64,000 nucleotides of DNA. Source: Ryuthela nishihirai (taxonomy: Eukaryota; Arthropoda; Arachnida; Araneae; Heptathelidae). The translations under genes and the position numbers were made by a program. The notes under the pieces were generated by a model. It did not search any database. It saw only the letters and a program-made list of their open reading frames with translations, and was not told the DNA's origin. The DNA lies in the NCBI GenBank assembly GCA_038380435.1, contig JAWZYU010000013.1:13777901-13841900 (forward strand). The letters are read 5' to 3'. Below, piece after piece: positions 11,646-24,110 of the stretch (the stretch's first letter is position 1; each line of letters starts with the position of its first letter).

Positions 11646-11903
11646 GGATGGCATTTAGCACTCGTTTATTTGGTGTTTGCATTTCATGGATATGCAGCAA
11701 ACATTTATAACACATTATCATCACCATCATCAATTTTATAGGTTGGAGATTTTCTAGTTACAAAAATTTTTATACCACTGACAATGTGCATATAGTAAAA
11801 AAAATTCCTTGCAGTTTCTTTAAATCATTCGTAATTTTCTTTTCCAGATTAAAGTGGAAAAAGATCAATTTGTAGCTTCTGTGTTATCCAGATCTTTATA
11901 TAC

Positions 11904-12894
11904 TTAACCCTTTCAATGTCCAGCCTGAAAAACTGGTTTACATCCAGATGCCAAATTTAACTTTAGAACTTTTTTTTTGCCACATAACTAATAAAAGAAA
12001 TTATGGCATGTTATATGCCAAATTAATCAGCTTTTAATTCTGGATTTTCTAAAAATAAAATATTTAACAAAAAAGTAAAACACAAAATTTTTATTTTAAT
12101 AGGAGATTTTTACAGTCATATAGTAAAAAAAAAAAGCATCTAGCAACACAAATAAAATTTTATTTAAAAACATTAATAGACAGAAATGATTATAACGCAT
12201 ATGATTTGAAAGGCTATTTGTTTCTGAATAACAGAAAAATAATTTTCTTGTTTAAAGTAAAAATTTCTTCAGTTTTGTAATTTTTTTCTGTACCATACTT
12301 TGAGAAAAGTCCAGACTTGTTGCAGAGTCCAATAAAAAAGTCAACTTTAGAATAGTTTCAATAAGTAACTAATCAACAGAAATAGGTAATGTTATGTACC
12401 AAATTAAAAAGAATTTAATACTCTATTTTATTGAAGTACAAAATTTGAACATTATAGTAATATATTAATTTATAACACTTTTCACAGTGGTACACAGAAA
12501 AAATAGGTACATATTTCATGATTACTTCCAAAATCTTCCATTTTTAAAAATAACAGTTTTTTATTAATTATCAAGAGAATTTAGAAACTTTAAGAAAAAA
12601 TATGTTGATAATAGTTCAAATCAAACTTCTGAGCTTAAATTAGGGATTGCTTCAGCAGAGAATAATAACAAATAAATTGATGATATCGCTTCTAAAAAAA
12701 GACATTTAGATGCCTTTAACAAATTATTTATGTCATAGTTTGATAAAATATGCATAAAATGAAAAAAGCAAATATTATTTATCAATCCTGGATTATATAT
12801 ATTTTTTAAGATATTTATAAAAAAATTTAAAATGGCAATTTCTTTTTGTTGTACTAAAAATAGATATATACATCTTGGACACTCGAAGGGTTAA
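11904..12894. mobile_element. piggyBac-like non-autonomous element with TTAA ends
   Basis: Bounded by TTAA on both sides (11904-11907, 12891-12894). The left end reads CCCTTTCAATGTCCAG; the complement of the right end reads CCCTTCGAGTGTCCAAG. A TTAA target duplication with CCCTT-type ends is the piggyBac hallmark. The ~980-bp interior is AT-rich with no intact gene. One end of a close relative is present at 38318-38359. Confidence 0.75.
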
Positions 12895-12989
12895 TAATAA
12901 TATTTCATCATCACTTATATCTTTAATAAATAATTATGCCTGAAAAACATACACATCATTCATAATTCATTGATTTCTATTATTTTCAG

Positions 12990-13075
12990 AGATAGGAGAT
13001 TTCCAAAAAATTGTTGATAGCTTTATCCAGATTACAGAGTCTCTGTCAAAGGAGGTTGAGAAAGAAAAATTGAAA
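12990..13075 (+). CDS. IFT20: IFT20 coding exon 2
   Basis: An 86-bp exon between a TTTTCAG acceptor and a GTAAG donor. Joined to the last base of exon 1 it completes a Lys codon and reads KIGDFQKIVDSF, then a heptad-like acidic and basic stretch ending VEKEKLK. This corresponds to the central part of IFT20, where the coiled coil begins. The preceding intron is about 8.8 kb and holds SINEs, a Tc1-like fossil and a piggyBac-like element. The exon is too short to stand out as an open frame and was recognised from its protein motif and splice sites. Confidence 0.93.
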
Positions 13076-13689
13076 GTAAGACTATATTTTCTTCAGTTCT
13101 TAATTTTTTAAGTGGTATTTTTTCCAATTTTCTGATAAGTTAAGGTGCAAGTCTCTTTGTATCCTTATTTCCTGTCAGCAAATCTGTTTTTTTCCTGATT
13201 TCTTCTGGTACCGAATTTCAAGTGAAACCATCACTACAATTTTCTGTACTATACGGGTTTGCAAGAGATGCATTCTAATAGATATGATATCAAGCTTTAA
13301 TTCAGGAGGTAGGTTAGAAATACCAAGTAGGGCTTTGGAGCTATCCAGAGCAACTATTTTTTACTGGAGCTCAAAAATGTTGCTCTTCTATTTCTTACAG
13401 TTAAATCACCAAATGACCAACTATTTAGAAATTCATTCATGACTGATGTGCAATTTTTTTGTGTGTATGCTATTTCATGATCAAATTTGACAAGGCACCA
13501 TTAGTATTTTTTATTATTTCCATACTAAGATTTTGATGCAGTTTAGCAGTAATCCTTATTATACTTAGTAGCAGACATATAAATGATGCACTACTTCAGT
13601 GGCTGACTCATTCATATACAACAGCCTATCTTATTGTGAATGATATTCTATTTACATTCATACATTGCATTTATGTCATGAGAAGCAAG

Positions 13690-13960
13690 TCCTTACAGTG
13701 GCCAGTGTTTAGAATATCCACTTTGAATTGCACAACAGCCATGAGCACATTGAGATATACTTTCTTGCACACATTGCATCACATGGGCATTTGTCGTAGT
13801 GATTACAGCATGTAATGTTGCCACCTGGTGATGTATGGTATTTTTTGGCATGTGGTACATCCACTCTTTTAGATAGGCCCAAAAGAAAAAGTCTAATCTC
13901 AGTCAATGAGTATTAAGGTCAGAATACCAAGGTGGTCTGCATGCTTAATCCAGTGAGTGG
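13690..13960 (-). mobile_element. Mariner/IS630-type transposase remnant
   Basis: The minus strand reads AYLKEWMYHMPKNTIHHQVA, then TTTNAHVMQCVQESISQCAH. This follows the layout after the LDFFLW block at the C-terminus of DDE transposases of this superfamily. No ends were identified; a relic. Confidence 0.55.
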
Positions 13961-14608
13961 CAACACTGCTTTTGGTGTATGTGGATGGTGATGTGTTGTC
14001 TCTGGATTATTTTTACTGATTTTGTTTCGAGTCTTTTTGAATAAATTTTTCTAGTCATCTGTTAATGGCAGTAGTCGAATGGATGCAGCGAGTTGAATTT
14101 TCGTTTATTGACTTAGATTAGCATTTGTTTTATAGCAGCAGATCTGTAGCACACCCTACTACTATTATCAGAAATGAAATGTGTTGTCTGCTAGCATTGT
14201 AAATGTTTGCATTTAAATTGTATTACTTTCTGTGAGTTATTGCTGATTTTTTTATATCATTCATTATTACTTTAGGATTTCTGTTTTTAAAATTTAATGA
14301 TTAAACTATGAGTTTGAAACAAAAGATTTTTTTTGTCCTGTTTCAATTTATTCAGAACCTCCTTGTCATACATGAATGCAATTCGATAGCTGAGCTGAAT
14401 TACAGACACTTGGAGAAGTGATGTTGGCTGATGACAATTTTAGTTTACATAATGATTTTAAGACACTCTTAAAACTTTTGCTGCAGTATAATGATGTTAG
14501 AATTACTCCTTGATCCTATTGAGGGAATACAGTAGTGGGTCAAAAATATTGATAGAGAGTTGGTTGATTTTTGAGAACAGATTAAGTGAAGTATAAAAAC
14601 ACTCCTGC

Positions 14609-15351
14609 TGTGATGCCCCCTCATTCACTTTTACTTTACCTTAACCAGTTTTGCTTAATTTACGTTATATTTCTCATTTTGGGGATTTTTATTTCATTTT
14701 TGGCATCACAGCGCTCATTTCCAAAAGCATAGGAGTTGCACATGTGCAACTCCGAACTTTCGATTGTCACCTGCTAAAGCGCGTGTACAAGGACACGCCC
14801 CCTCTTGCATCATAGCTTGCGGCATTCGTCAATTTATGCAAATGTCTTTCCCGGCGTGCAACATGACACGTGCTGGCTTTGTAGCTTCTTTTTATAACCT
14901 GATGACATGTTAAGCACAGTTAGAGAAGCACGAGCACAGAGAGAGAGAGAGAGCACAGTTTTGAGTTAGTTGAGAAAGAGTGTAGTTTTGTTGAAGAGTT
15001 TGTAGAAATGATGTAGTATCTTCTTCATTGAAGTTTTGGTGAGTGTTTTTGGAAATAAATTTGTTTGTTACAGAAACTTTTTGAATATTTACTAATTTTT
15101 TATCTTGAGCAACGTTAGTTTGTTTTGATTAGCATTAACATTAAATTTTGACAATAATTTAATATTTTTGAATTCTTACTCATTAATGCTCACTGGTATT
15201 TCGAACCCTAATTAAATTTTATTTTTGGCAATTTGTTAATTATTGCCTGACGCCCGACTCAGCTATCCAGAGCTTAAATAATTATTGGATCAGACAAAGG
15301 GTCCAAAACTTAATAAACTTTAAAAGTATTTCAATTCTTTGGAGCGTTATA
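14609..15351 (+). mobile_element. Solo LTR, copy 1
   Basis: Starts TGTGATGCCCCCTCATTC and ends GGAGCGTTATA. It is flanked by an exact 4-bp direct repeat, CTGC at 14605-14608 and 15352-15355. Inside are a TATA-like TTATAA (14892-14897) and AATAAA (15054-15059), as expected for U3-R-U5. The same unit occurs at 48175-48962. No internal retrotransposon genes adjoin it, so it is a solo LTR left by recombination. A 4-bp duplication fits Ty3 or BEL elements; the clade cannot be told. Confidence 0.88.
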
Positions 15352-15659
15352 CTGCCCTGACAATTTGTTACTTAAGAACTTGAAATTGAAGAATCAACTG
15401 CTTCTGAACACAGTTGTTAATCTAGAAGATTGTGTTTGTAGAAATAATATTGTTTTTTCTGGTCATCATTGAACTGGAATTGGGAAATTACTAAAGGTAA
15501 ATATATTGAAATTGTGCTCTGAGAAATTTTATGTATTGAATATTTCAATTAAATGGGCCTATAGAACTGGGGAAAAATGTGGGAGACTCGCATCTTTGAC
15601 TGATTTTTAAAAAGAAATTATTATTAAGCTGTTAAGTTATAAAGATAAGGGAAGAATTA

Positions 15660-16480
15660 AGAGCAATGCATCTAAGTTCAAAGGACAGGATTTATATTAA
15701 CAATGATTATTGTTCCCACACAAGATTAGCTAGATACAAGCTGAGGAGAATGTTTGGTAAGTCACTGCATAAGAAAGATGCAGGAGCTGTTTGTCTCAGG
15801 TACAACAAGCTCATTGTTGATGGTAAGGTCTATGTATACAGCTTTGAAGAAGATGAGATTACAGAGGTTCTTAGTGATGCTCATGATAATTTTTGATTTA
15901 AATAGTATTAATGTAAGTGTCTTAGAATCTCTCTGTCCATGTGTATGGTTGCTGGTGTTTCTCTTGATGTCGGTTGGTTTCTTCTGCGAAATGTTTGCAA
16001 AATTTGACCTCCTTTAAATTTTTGCTCTTTAATATTGTTGGTATTTTTTAAATGAAAGTATCTTCCTTAATTTTTGGCATTTATTCATAATGATATTTTT
16101 TGCCTTGGAAACATAGCATCAAACAGATTTTGTTTTACCAACTTCTTTTAACAACTTTGACTTGGTTCAGAATGAGGATATCAGCAACACAGGATGTGGA
16201 AAACGACATGGAGGACTGATTTTTGGGTATCATTCTGGGAAATTATATAATGTTAAACTAAGAAAAGTAAATTTTGGATTATTGTTAATTCAGACTATAT
16301 TGATATTAAAAATGTGTTGATTTTTAATGTTATTTTTTCTTCTCTCTGTAAATTTGATGATGACTAGTTCTTTCTTGTATTTAATTCATGACTATTGTAC
16401 TTACTATAACAATGTCATCTTAGGTGGTGATTTTAATGCTCACATGGGTGGTAGTGTTCAGCTATCCTCAAGTGTATTTT
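15660..16480 (+). mobile_element. LINE fragment: ORF1 end and start of endonuclease
   Basis: The plus strand encodes, with frameshifts, GAVCLRYNKLIVDGKVYVYS followed by EEDEITEVLSDAHDN, resembling the end of a LINE ORF1. It is followed by endonuclease-like blocks LKFLLFNIVGIF, NFFNNFDLVQNEDISNTGCG and VILGGDFNAHMG. GDFNAH is the conserved APE-type endonuclease motif. It ends just before IFT20 exon 3 and lacks a reverse transcriptase. Confidence 0.7.
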
Positions 16481-16542
16481 TTGTGTGATAACTTTTGCAG
16501 TTGAGTGTAATAATATACAAGCATTTATTATTATTTTTGTAG

Positions 16543-16646
16543 GCTATTGGCTCTCGTAATCTTCTAAAATCAATTACAAAGCAGCGAGAAGCCCAGCAGC
16601 AGCAATTACAAGCTCTTATCATGGAAAAGAAACTACAAATGGAAAG
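16543..16646 (+). CDS. IFT20: IFT20 coding exon 3
   Basis: A 104-bp exon after a TTTTTGTAG acceptor, ending two bases into an Arg codon before a GTAAAT donor. It reads [20 protein letters not shown] and continues into [14 protein letters not shown]. This glutamine-rich coiled coil is the most conserved segment of IFT20 and the part expected to mediate pairing with IFT54. The phase matches exons 2 and 4 exactly. A LINE endonuclease fragment ends roughly 70 bp upstream in the intron. Confidence 0.95.
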
Positions 16647-17199
16647 GTAAATATTTTACAGATGTTACAGAGAATTAGGAAATACAAAACAGACATTTGG
16701 GAAGTAATTTTTCAGATTATTGCACATCATTCAGAATCAATGGTATATCCTGGATAATGAAACAGGACATGTAATTTGATCCTAATATGGGACAGAACAG
16801 TCTGGAATGGCATTACAGTATGTTTTTTTTTTACAAGAATAGAACTGAAGAGCATATTGTTTTCATATTGTTTATAATAGGCCATTTATTTTCCAAATTT
16901 TTTCATTACATTTAATTTATGCATCTTGGTAATGTATAACACTTTTTGAAAGTACTGAACTTGCAAACTGATATTCTGTTTTATATTCAAAAATCAAAAG
17001 TGCTTAAACTTCATTTGATCTTCAGGTTCAGTTTTAGTAGGCATTGATATCCACCTTTACATGGGCAAAAAAAAAATCTCTGTAAGTTGAAAATCATTTG
17101 CACTACCATAGAAATTATCTCCATTATGTGTACTAATGGAAGAATATTTAGTAAAACATTCAAATGGCACTGGTATAAAAGAGTGCTTGACTCTAGTCA

Positions 17200-18340
17200 C
17201 CATTCATTTCTGTTCCAGTCAGCCTAGCCTGACTTTAACTTGGGTAAAAATTTAATTTCACTATGGCACAAAGATGAAATATAGATGATTGTGTATGATA
17301 GGGAGCAATAGGTAGGAAAGAATCAAATCAATTCCAGATCAAGATATCTAGGGCTTAAATATGCCACAAAATTCTCTCTCAAGACTTTAGAGACAATATC
17401 AAGAAACTGGAGGGATTAGTTATAGACCTGGATAAGGTCACCATGGAATCACAACTTCTCAGAATGACTGCTACATGCTTTAACACTAATGTTGTCGCAC
17501 ACTATACTGTTTTTAAGACAACATAAAGAAATGACAGCTAGGCAACTGTCTCACAAGCTACCTACAGCTACAGGGATAACAGTTTCAGGACATACTACTT
17601 ACAGGAAGCTGCATGAGCAAGATTTGTATGCATAAAGACCAATATTTTGTGTCCTCACACCCCTTTAATAGAATATTCATTTAACATGGTGCAGTCAATA
17701 GCACATTTTGAGCCCAGATCAGTGGGCTAATGTGCTCTTCACAGATGAGTTCCAGACTTAGTTTGAACACTGGATAGAACAAGGAACTTCTTACAACTTT
17801 TGTAACATCATAGAAAGAGATCATTTTAATGGTGACAGTGTGATGGTTTAGTCCAGGCCTGGGCACTTTTCAGCTGAAGGGCTGACAAAGAAATATGTAA
17901 TCAATAATGTATATATAACCAATGCAAAAAAAATATATCTAAAGGGAAACCTAAATAATTAAATTTTATTAAATTTAATTATTTTAATGAGAATTTGCTT
18001 CCCCAAATTTGGACTTCTTGCCTCAGTAAGTTAATTTATTTGCCATCAATAACTCGCTGGGTCACACAAAAAGAGGTGGCAGGCTATAGTTTGCCTAAGC
18101 CTGGTTTAGAATAATATCATGATCTGGTCATGCATTCTGAATGGTAAATAATTTCAGTGTTACAATGACAAGATTCTTCCACTTTATCTGAGGCTTTTCA
18201 GAGGTGCCCAAGGCAATGATTTCATCTTTAGGAACAATAATGCTCATCCTCATGGTGGTGGATCACCACACAGGTGCATAGATGCTCTCCTAGGGTCTCA
18301 AAACTCGATTTTTCCTGTGCATTTTATTAAGTAAAATATT
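17200..18340 (+). mobile_element. Tc1-like transposase fossil split by a hAT MITE
   Basis: Heavily decayed plus-strand transposase. The catalytic block around CALHR-VPDLV (17730-17765) corresponds to the first catalytic Asp region (FTDEFQT in the restored reading phase of those bases). After the MITE, NGK-FQCYNDKILP and GNDFIFRNNNAHPHGGGSPH (about 18140-18270) correspond to the second catalytic region. Several stops and frameshifts. Confidence 0.6.
17854..18103. mobile_element. hAT-type MITE, 250 bp
   Basis: Left end CAGGCCTGGGCAC and right end TTGCCTAAGCCTG form hAT-style inverted ends. Flanks GTTTAGTC (17846-17853) and GTTTAGAA (18104-18111) are an 8-bp duplication with two mismatches. It interrupts the Tc1 fossil. 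Confidence 0.7.
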
Positions 18341-18344
18341 TCAC

Positions 18345-20230
18345 AATCGGTATAATGTACTATTTATGTACATATATTGTGTATTTACATAGGTTAATCC
18401 AAATGTAATTTTTGTTAATTACACTAAAATGAACAGATATTTATTTTTGTTTATAATTCAGTTTGTTTATAATTATTAAATTTTCTATTTATGGCATTTC
18501 AGTAATTCAATTTATTTACCATTCATAAGTTGCAGAATTTTTTGTACAGCTCCACTACATACACACACACACTCAGATGGTTGGGTGCTTCTCAAATCTT
18601 TTGCACCTGGGGTCTTCAGCTATCTTAATCCATCCTGCATCCTCATAGGGCAGATGTGCAGTTTCCTTGAAAGTGAAGATATTCATAGGATGTAGTGAGA
18701 GCCATATCCATAGACCTGCATCCAATTTAATGTGTGGAGGATTTTTTATTTATTAATTTATTTTTTTTTTTCTTTGGGGGGGGGGGGGTAGCCCTCTTCC
18801 CAAATCTCCGATGAGCACAGATCTGCTCTACTAGTGGTGTGGGTTGTATTACCACAAAACCTTGTGAACAGTACGAGAATGTGTTGTTACAGGGTTGATC
18901 GCCCTTATCTCCTGTCCCCTAATTCCAACACCTCCATTATGGGAATCTATGCTCTCATATTCAGCACTCATCAATATTTCATGAATATTTTATGACTATC
19001 ACACTTATTCAGTCTTGTCACAGTTCTTTTCCATACAACATTTAACTGTATTTTTTAAAAAAATCATTTGAGTTCTATACACTTTGAGCTATTATTCTTT
19101 AATTTTTAATGCCAATGTGCATGATACTCAGTTCAAATTTCGTTTTAAAAATTCTTTGGTACTACTAATTTATAATTATCTCTAATCCAATAAGGTAATA
19201 TAATACTATAATTGAATCTAGTAATATATTAAAAAACAAATATATAAACATTAAAATATATATAATTTTTTCAATAGTGAAATATTCCATATCATAGAAA
19301 TAATGTTATTGTTTAGATTTTGCTTTTCCTGTTACATAAAGCTTTTGCTTATTTTTGCTCCACTTGACAAAGAATTACATGGATAATAATTGAAAATGAA
19401 TTACATCTTTTCATAGTATGAATGACTGGCAGTAGATAAATTGCTTTGAAGAGAGCTACTTGGTTGCTTTAAAATGTTATCCTGTTTCTGTGATCTTCAA
19501 GATCTCACTTGTAACAAGAGACCACAGCACCTTACCCCATATTGGCTGTGAAGACTACATTAGTGTTATAGTTCTCTTCATATACAATTATTACCTAATT
19601 TTTCTGTTATATTTAATCTTCTTTGTGCACCAATTATTTTCTACTTGAATGAACTCTTCGTGGACTACTTGGAGTATCCTCCACATTAAGCTGGACTTCC
19701 CCTATGGGCTTTTACAGAAGATACTGCCCCTGATAATGGTGTTGTGTTTACTTCATGAATTATCTGTCAAATCAGGACTTCATGCTATCCATAAGTATGA
19801 ATTTTAAGTAAAAATATCTTTTCTAAAGAACGTGTGCCATCTTTCATCATTTCCGTTCTTGTAGTGCAGAATGTATTTATGTTTTTACTATCATAAAACT
19901 AGTATTAGCAATAAGCCCTGCTCTTTTGCAAGTCTTTTTAATTATTGATAGATAGTATTTTTCAGTTGTTTTAATAAACATAAAGACTTATAAATTGCAC
20001 ATATTATATTTTTAATGTATGAGTAAATTAAAGCAGGTATCATGAACCCACCACTGAATAAGGTATGCATAATATGTAAAGTCACTGTCTTTTGTCTATG
20101 CAATTTTCAATGTATTACACAACCCTTGAAACTTTCCCAGATTTAAATGTGATTAACATATTTATGAATACTGGTTTTGACTATTAGTTTTATTATTACC
20201 TTTGCATACACATGAAGAAGTGGCAGCACT
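18345..20230. other. IFT20 intron 3: no recognised feature
   Basis: AT-rich sequence with a G homopolymer at 18776-18788. The stretch 18640-18960 is less AT-rich and may be an old repeat, as may 19450-19760, but I cannot assign either. No exon is apparent. Confidence 0.4.
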
Positions 20231-20239
20231 TCTTGTATA

Positions 20240-22000
20240 TGTAGGCTGACCATATGTACCGTTTTAAACGGGACAGTACCATTTTTTCATATTTCCCAGC
20301 TGTCCTGTCGTTTTAATAAAAATGTCATTTTGTCCTGTTTTTAATAAAAACTATAAATATACTTTAATATTGGTCAGTCATAAATTATTATTAATAACCT
20401 AAATTGTATATCAATATCGTGAATACCAGTAATTTGTATAACCATGGAGTCGCATTGTTCGATACTAAGTATCGATATCTGCAGTGATTTATTCAGAGAA
20501 AATAAAAAATACATGTTGGCAACACTTGCGCATCTCAGACGCGGCATCTGTTTTGCTGTAGCGTTAGTTTTGTTTTGCCTGTATGCTAACTGGTGGCTTC
20601 GTTATTCAATGCCGGTGGTTTAAATTTCATATTTTTTAAAGTTTTAAGTCTTATGTTTTAAAGCTTTAAGTCTATCCTTGCAATGTCAAAGAGGCAAAAC
20701 TTCAGTTTTAATGACCATCTCCAGAAAGAATTAAAATTTTTAAACTGGACAAACTGTGTAGTGATGGAACAAAGTGGTATGCCAACATTGTAATGTCCAT
20801 TTTTCCATTGCTCATGGAGGGAGAAGCAACATCAACCAACATCTATGTAGTCAGAAACATAAGGATGCTGAAAAGACTCTGGCTTCAGTTAAAAACATCA
20901 GCTCATTTATGGTGAGACATGAATAGTGAAAGTGATAAAATTGCAGCAAGTGAAGCTCTTGTTGCTTATCATACTGTGCATCACAGCCAAAGTATTTGCG
21001 CAAGTGACTGCTTGTCGACATTGATAAAGGAAATTTATGAACCAAAATTTTCCTCAGCACGTACCAAATCAGAAGCAGTAATTACCAATGTTTTATCACC
21101 ATACATATTGGACGAAGTAATAGAGGATTTGAATAAAACAAAAAGCATTACAGTCATTTAAGATGCATCAAATTCAGACAAGAAGTGCTGCCACTCAACA
21201 GCATTCAAACAAAAAAGGCATCGAACTTTTTCCAATCGTTGTGCTGTACTTTTTGCCAAATTATGGTGTTCAAGACAAAATTATAGACTTTATTTCCTTA
21301 CCTGGTGAAAAACATCCAACCTACAGTTTGCTATGTTAAAGGAAGTAAGTGACAAATTTGCCTTACAAAACAAAACTGTTGCTTTGTGTGCAAATAACAT
21401 GAACACCAATTTTGGTAGTTGCAAAAGACTTGGCAAAAATAATGTGTGGCGAAAACTTGAAACTGAACTGAAGAGGCAGATTATTGGTATTGGTTGTGGG
21501 GCACACATTATACACAATTGTGTCCAGTGTTCTGTCAACTGTTTTTACAATTGATATTGAATGTTTTGCAGTGAAAGTATACAAATACTTCAATATATAT
21601 ACACAGTCAGAGTTGAAGAACTGAAAAACTTTTGTGACTTTGCAGGAAACTATTACACTAAATTGTTAGAGCATGGAAATACAATATTTTTGTCCTTAGG
21701 TCTATCAATTGACAGAATTTTAAGCATGTTTGATGGGCTTCATTCTTATTTTCTTTCTCAAGAAAAATGCCCTGTTGCAAAAATTGTTTGAAGATCCCTG
21801 TTTGAAATTGTGGTTGTCATTTGCAAGAGATCAAGTGTCTACGTTCCAAACATACATTAGCTTAATTGAAAAAGATATTTCAGCTACAGTAGCCATGAAC
21901 ATTGAAAATCTTGTAAACAATTTAGAGTCCAGAAAAAGTGAAGTGTTTGTAACTACTGATGCCAAAAAAAACAACTGAAAATGTTAGTAGATTCAGGAGA
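20240..22000 (+). mobile_element. Decayed hAT transposase gene with BED finger
   Basis: Pieces in order. At the start is MSKRQNFSFNDHLQKELKFL. A BED-type zinc finger follows (CNVHFSIAHGGRSNINQHLC, then SQKHKDAEKTL, about 20790-20880). Then come ASEALVAYHTVHHSQSICAS, VALCANNMNTNFGSCKRLGK with IIGIGCGAHIIHNC (about 21380-21520), and helical segments such as VEELKNFCDFAGNYY. The order matches zinc-finger hAT transposases found in many animals. At least six stops or frameshifts break it. Left-end sequence near 20246 (GTAGGCTGACCATATGTACC) resembles a hAT terminus. Confidence 0.75.
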
Positions 22001-22306
22001 AATTAATGAGCTAAGTTTTTTGAGGTAGTTGAGAATTTCTATGAAACCAGCTTAGAATATGTCAACAGGTAAATATATATGACATGACCCACTAGTTCTG
22101 CCTAAAGCACTACCAGTATAGGGAAATGCCATATTCACCATTACCTACGGGCTATGTATATGCTAAAATTAGATTCAGGACTAAGAATTAAGATGACGAA
22201 TTTCTGGAAAAAACATGGAGTTGGCAGATAAATATCAATGACATTATATTTGATTAGTAATTTTTTTCTCATTCACAGGCAAACCAATGTGCATCATCCA
22301 TAGATA

Positions 22307-23163
22307 CATGGTGATTCAAAACTCTTGGGCCAAACTTGAAGGGGTGATAGAACATACCTAAACAAGCACTTTTCGTCATACAATGCATGGTCGGAACTCA
22401 AGCAGTGAAGCGCTAGAGGGTGCTTTCAGTATTCATCAATACTTATAAGTGCTGGTTTTCACACTCATTTGTACCGTGGACTGCAGAATGGATAGATTGT
22501 TTCACGAATCAGGAGAAGGCAGACTTGCATTTCACGTACCTCATATTTTTACAAGAAGTCTTGCCAGAATTACTGAACCCTGTTCCAGCAAACATTCAAA
22601 CACGTATGTGGTTCCAACAATATGAAGCACCACCCCATTTCATTGTGGATGTGCGGAATGCCTTGGATGCAACTTTTCCAGGACGATGGATTGGTTGGGG
22701 TTGTCCCATTGCTTGGTCTCCACGATTGCCTGATCTCTTGTGTCTGGACTTTTTCCTATGGGGACATATGAAAAGCCTCATCTACGATAGCCCCATCGAT
22801 TCCAATGAGGACCTTGTTGCCAGGATTTCTATTACCGCTATACGAGAAATGCCTGGTGTTTTCGCCCATGTACGCCGATCACTACGTCGAAGTTGTGAAG
22901 CCTGCATTAATGTTGGCGGTCGCTCTTTTGAGCAGTTTCTGTAATTTGTTCAATAAAATTCTGTACTTTCTGTTCTGTAATTTCTGCAATTGTTTCAGAC
23001 CACTTCTGTCATTCTTGTATTTCTTCATTTCCTGTCACAGTAACTGCTAACCCCTAGCGCTTCACCGCTTGAGTTCCGACCATGCATTGTATGACGAAAA
23101 GTGCTTGTTTTGGTGTGTTCTATCACCCCTTAAAGTTTGGCCCAAGAGTTTTGAATCACCCTG
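22307..23163 (+). mobile_element. Mariner-superfamily deletion derivative with long inverted repeats
   Basis: Inverted terminal repeats of about 113 bp (22307-22420 and 23051-23163) are flanked by TA on both sides. The interior retains the C-terminal half of a transposase (about 22560-22944): MWFQQYEAPPHFIVDVRNAL, then LDATFPGRWIGWG, the LPDLLCLDFFLWGHMKSLIY catalytic region, and RSLRRSCEACINVGGRSFEQ. The Asp usual in QQDGAPPH is changed, and the N-terminal half is gone. ITR identity is high, which suggests fairly recent movement in trans. Confidence 0.85.
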
Positions 23164-24028
23164 TATAGGCAAGATGGGCATAGTCTCTTCCAGGAAACTT
23201 TCACCAATATAAATATGTCTGTTAACACGATACTTTCTGTGGAAGTATGTAAATTAGATACATTACCTTTTCTTTACCTTTCCATAGAAAATTTAGTTGC
23301 ATGTGCCTCATAAGCATGTTATCAAGTTATTGCTGCATTTAGAAGTGTCATTATGCCACACAACAAGCACATTTGATTGTTGGGTATCGCAAAATAAAAA
23401 CCTTAAAATTGAATTTGCTATTTTTAATAAGTTTTAAAAAATGTGAACAACGGGAATGAATGCATCAATTTAGTAGAAATAAAGGTACATCTTTCAAAAG
23501 AGGTTTCATATTTGAGTCATGTTTTCAATAGGATCTTTGAAGCAGATTTTTATTACGAAAAAGACACTTGTACTGAGTGATTCAAAGTTCATACAACCCA
23601 TAATAAGTTTCATTTATTCACAGTTTATGTTTACAAATTGTTAACAAAGGGTTACAATAGATGTTGAAAGTGAATCAGGAAACTGCTCATTGAAGTTAGC
23701 TTGAACAGTTAAAAATGATTTGGTTGCTAAATAAACGTTTGACTATGTATACACATTCAGCCTGGGAAAATTTCATTATGGGAATTAGTACAATACATTT
23801 CACTAACAGCATGAGAACTAAATAGTGTTACATATCTCAGTGACTGCAGGGTTGCCAAAGTTAGAATCGGTATTTAATTCCGTTCAGTTGACGCGAAATA
23901 ATAAGTATTTACATTTTGGATTGCGCAAATTTTGAATCTGCATCAAAAATTTGCTTGTATAATGTACTGTTGTAGTGTCAGACCAAAAGTCTCTCTTCTG
24001 TAATGCAATTCAGTAATTTATTTTGCAG

Positions 24029-24110
24029 ATTAAGAGTACAATATGAAGCTCTGAAGAAGGAAGAGGCAGAGCAAAATGAATTAATAGAACAGTTTCTTCT
24101 TCAGAAGTGA
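24029..24110 (+). CDS. IFT20: IFT20 coding exon 4 with stop
   Basis: Terminal exon after a TTTTGCAG acceptor. With the two bases carried from exon 3 it reads RLRVQYEALKKEEAEQNELI and then EQFLLQK, followed by TGA at 24108-24110. The C-terminus matches animal IFT20, which ends in a similar Gln-Lys pair. No frameshift or internal stop occurs in any of the four exons, so the gene appears intact. The intron before this exon is about 7.4 kb and contains the hAT fossil and the mariner-superfamily deletion derivative. Confidence 0.95.

Noticed and set aside
15246..15275. TGACGCCCGAC / TGGTGCCCGT motif as a retroviral-type primer-binding site
   Set aside because: It lies inside the repeat unit whose ends are fixed by target duplications about 80-110 bp further on, so it is within the LTR.
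22420..22944. 174-codon open frame as a host gene
   Set aside because: It encodes the C-terminal half of a transposase and lies wholly between the long inverted repeats of a transposon.
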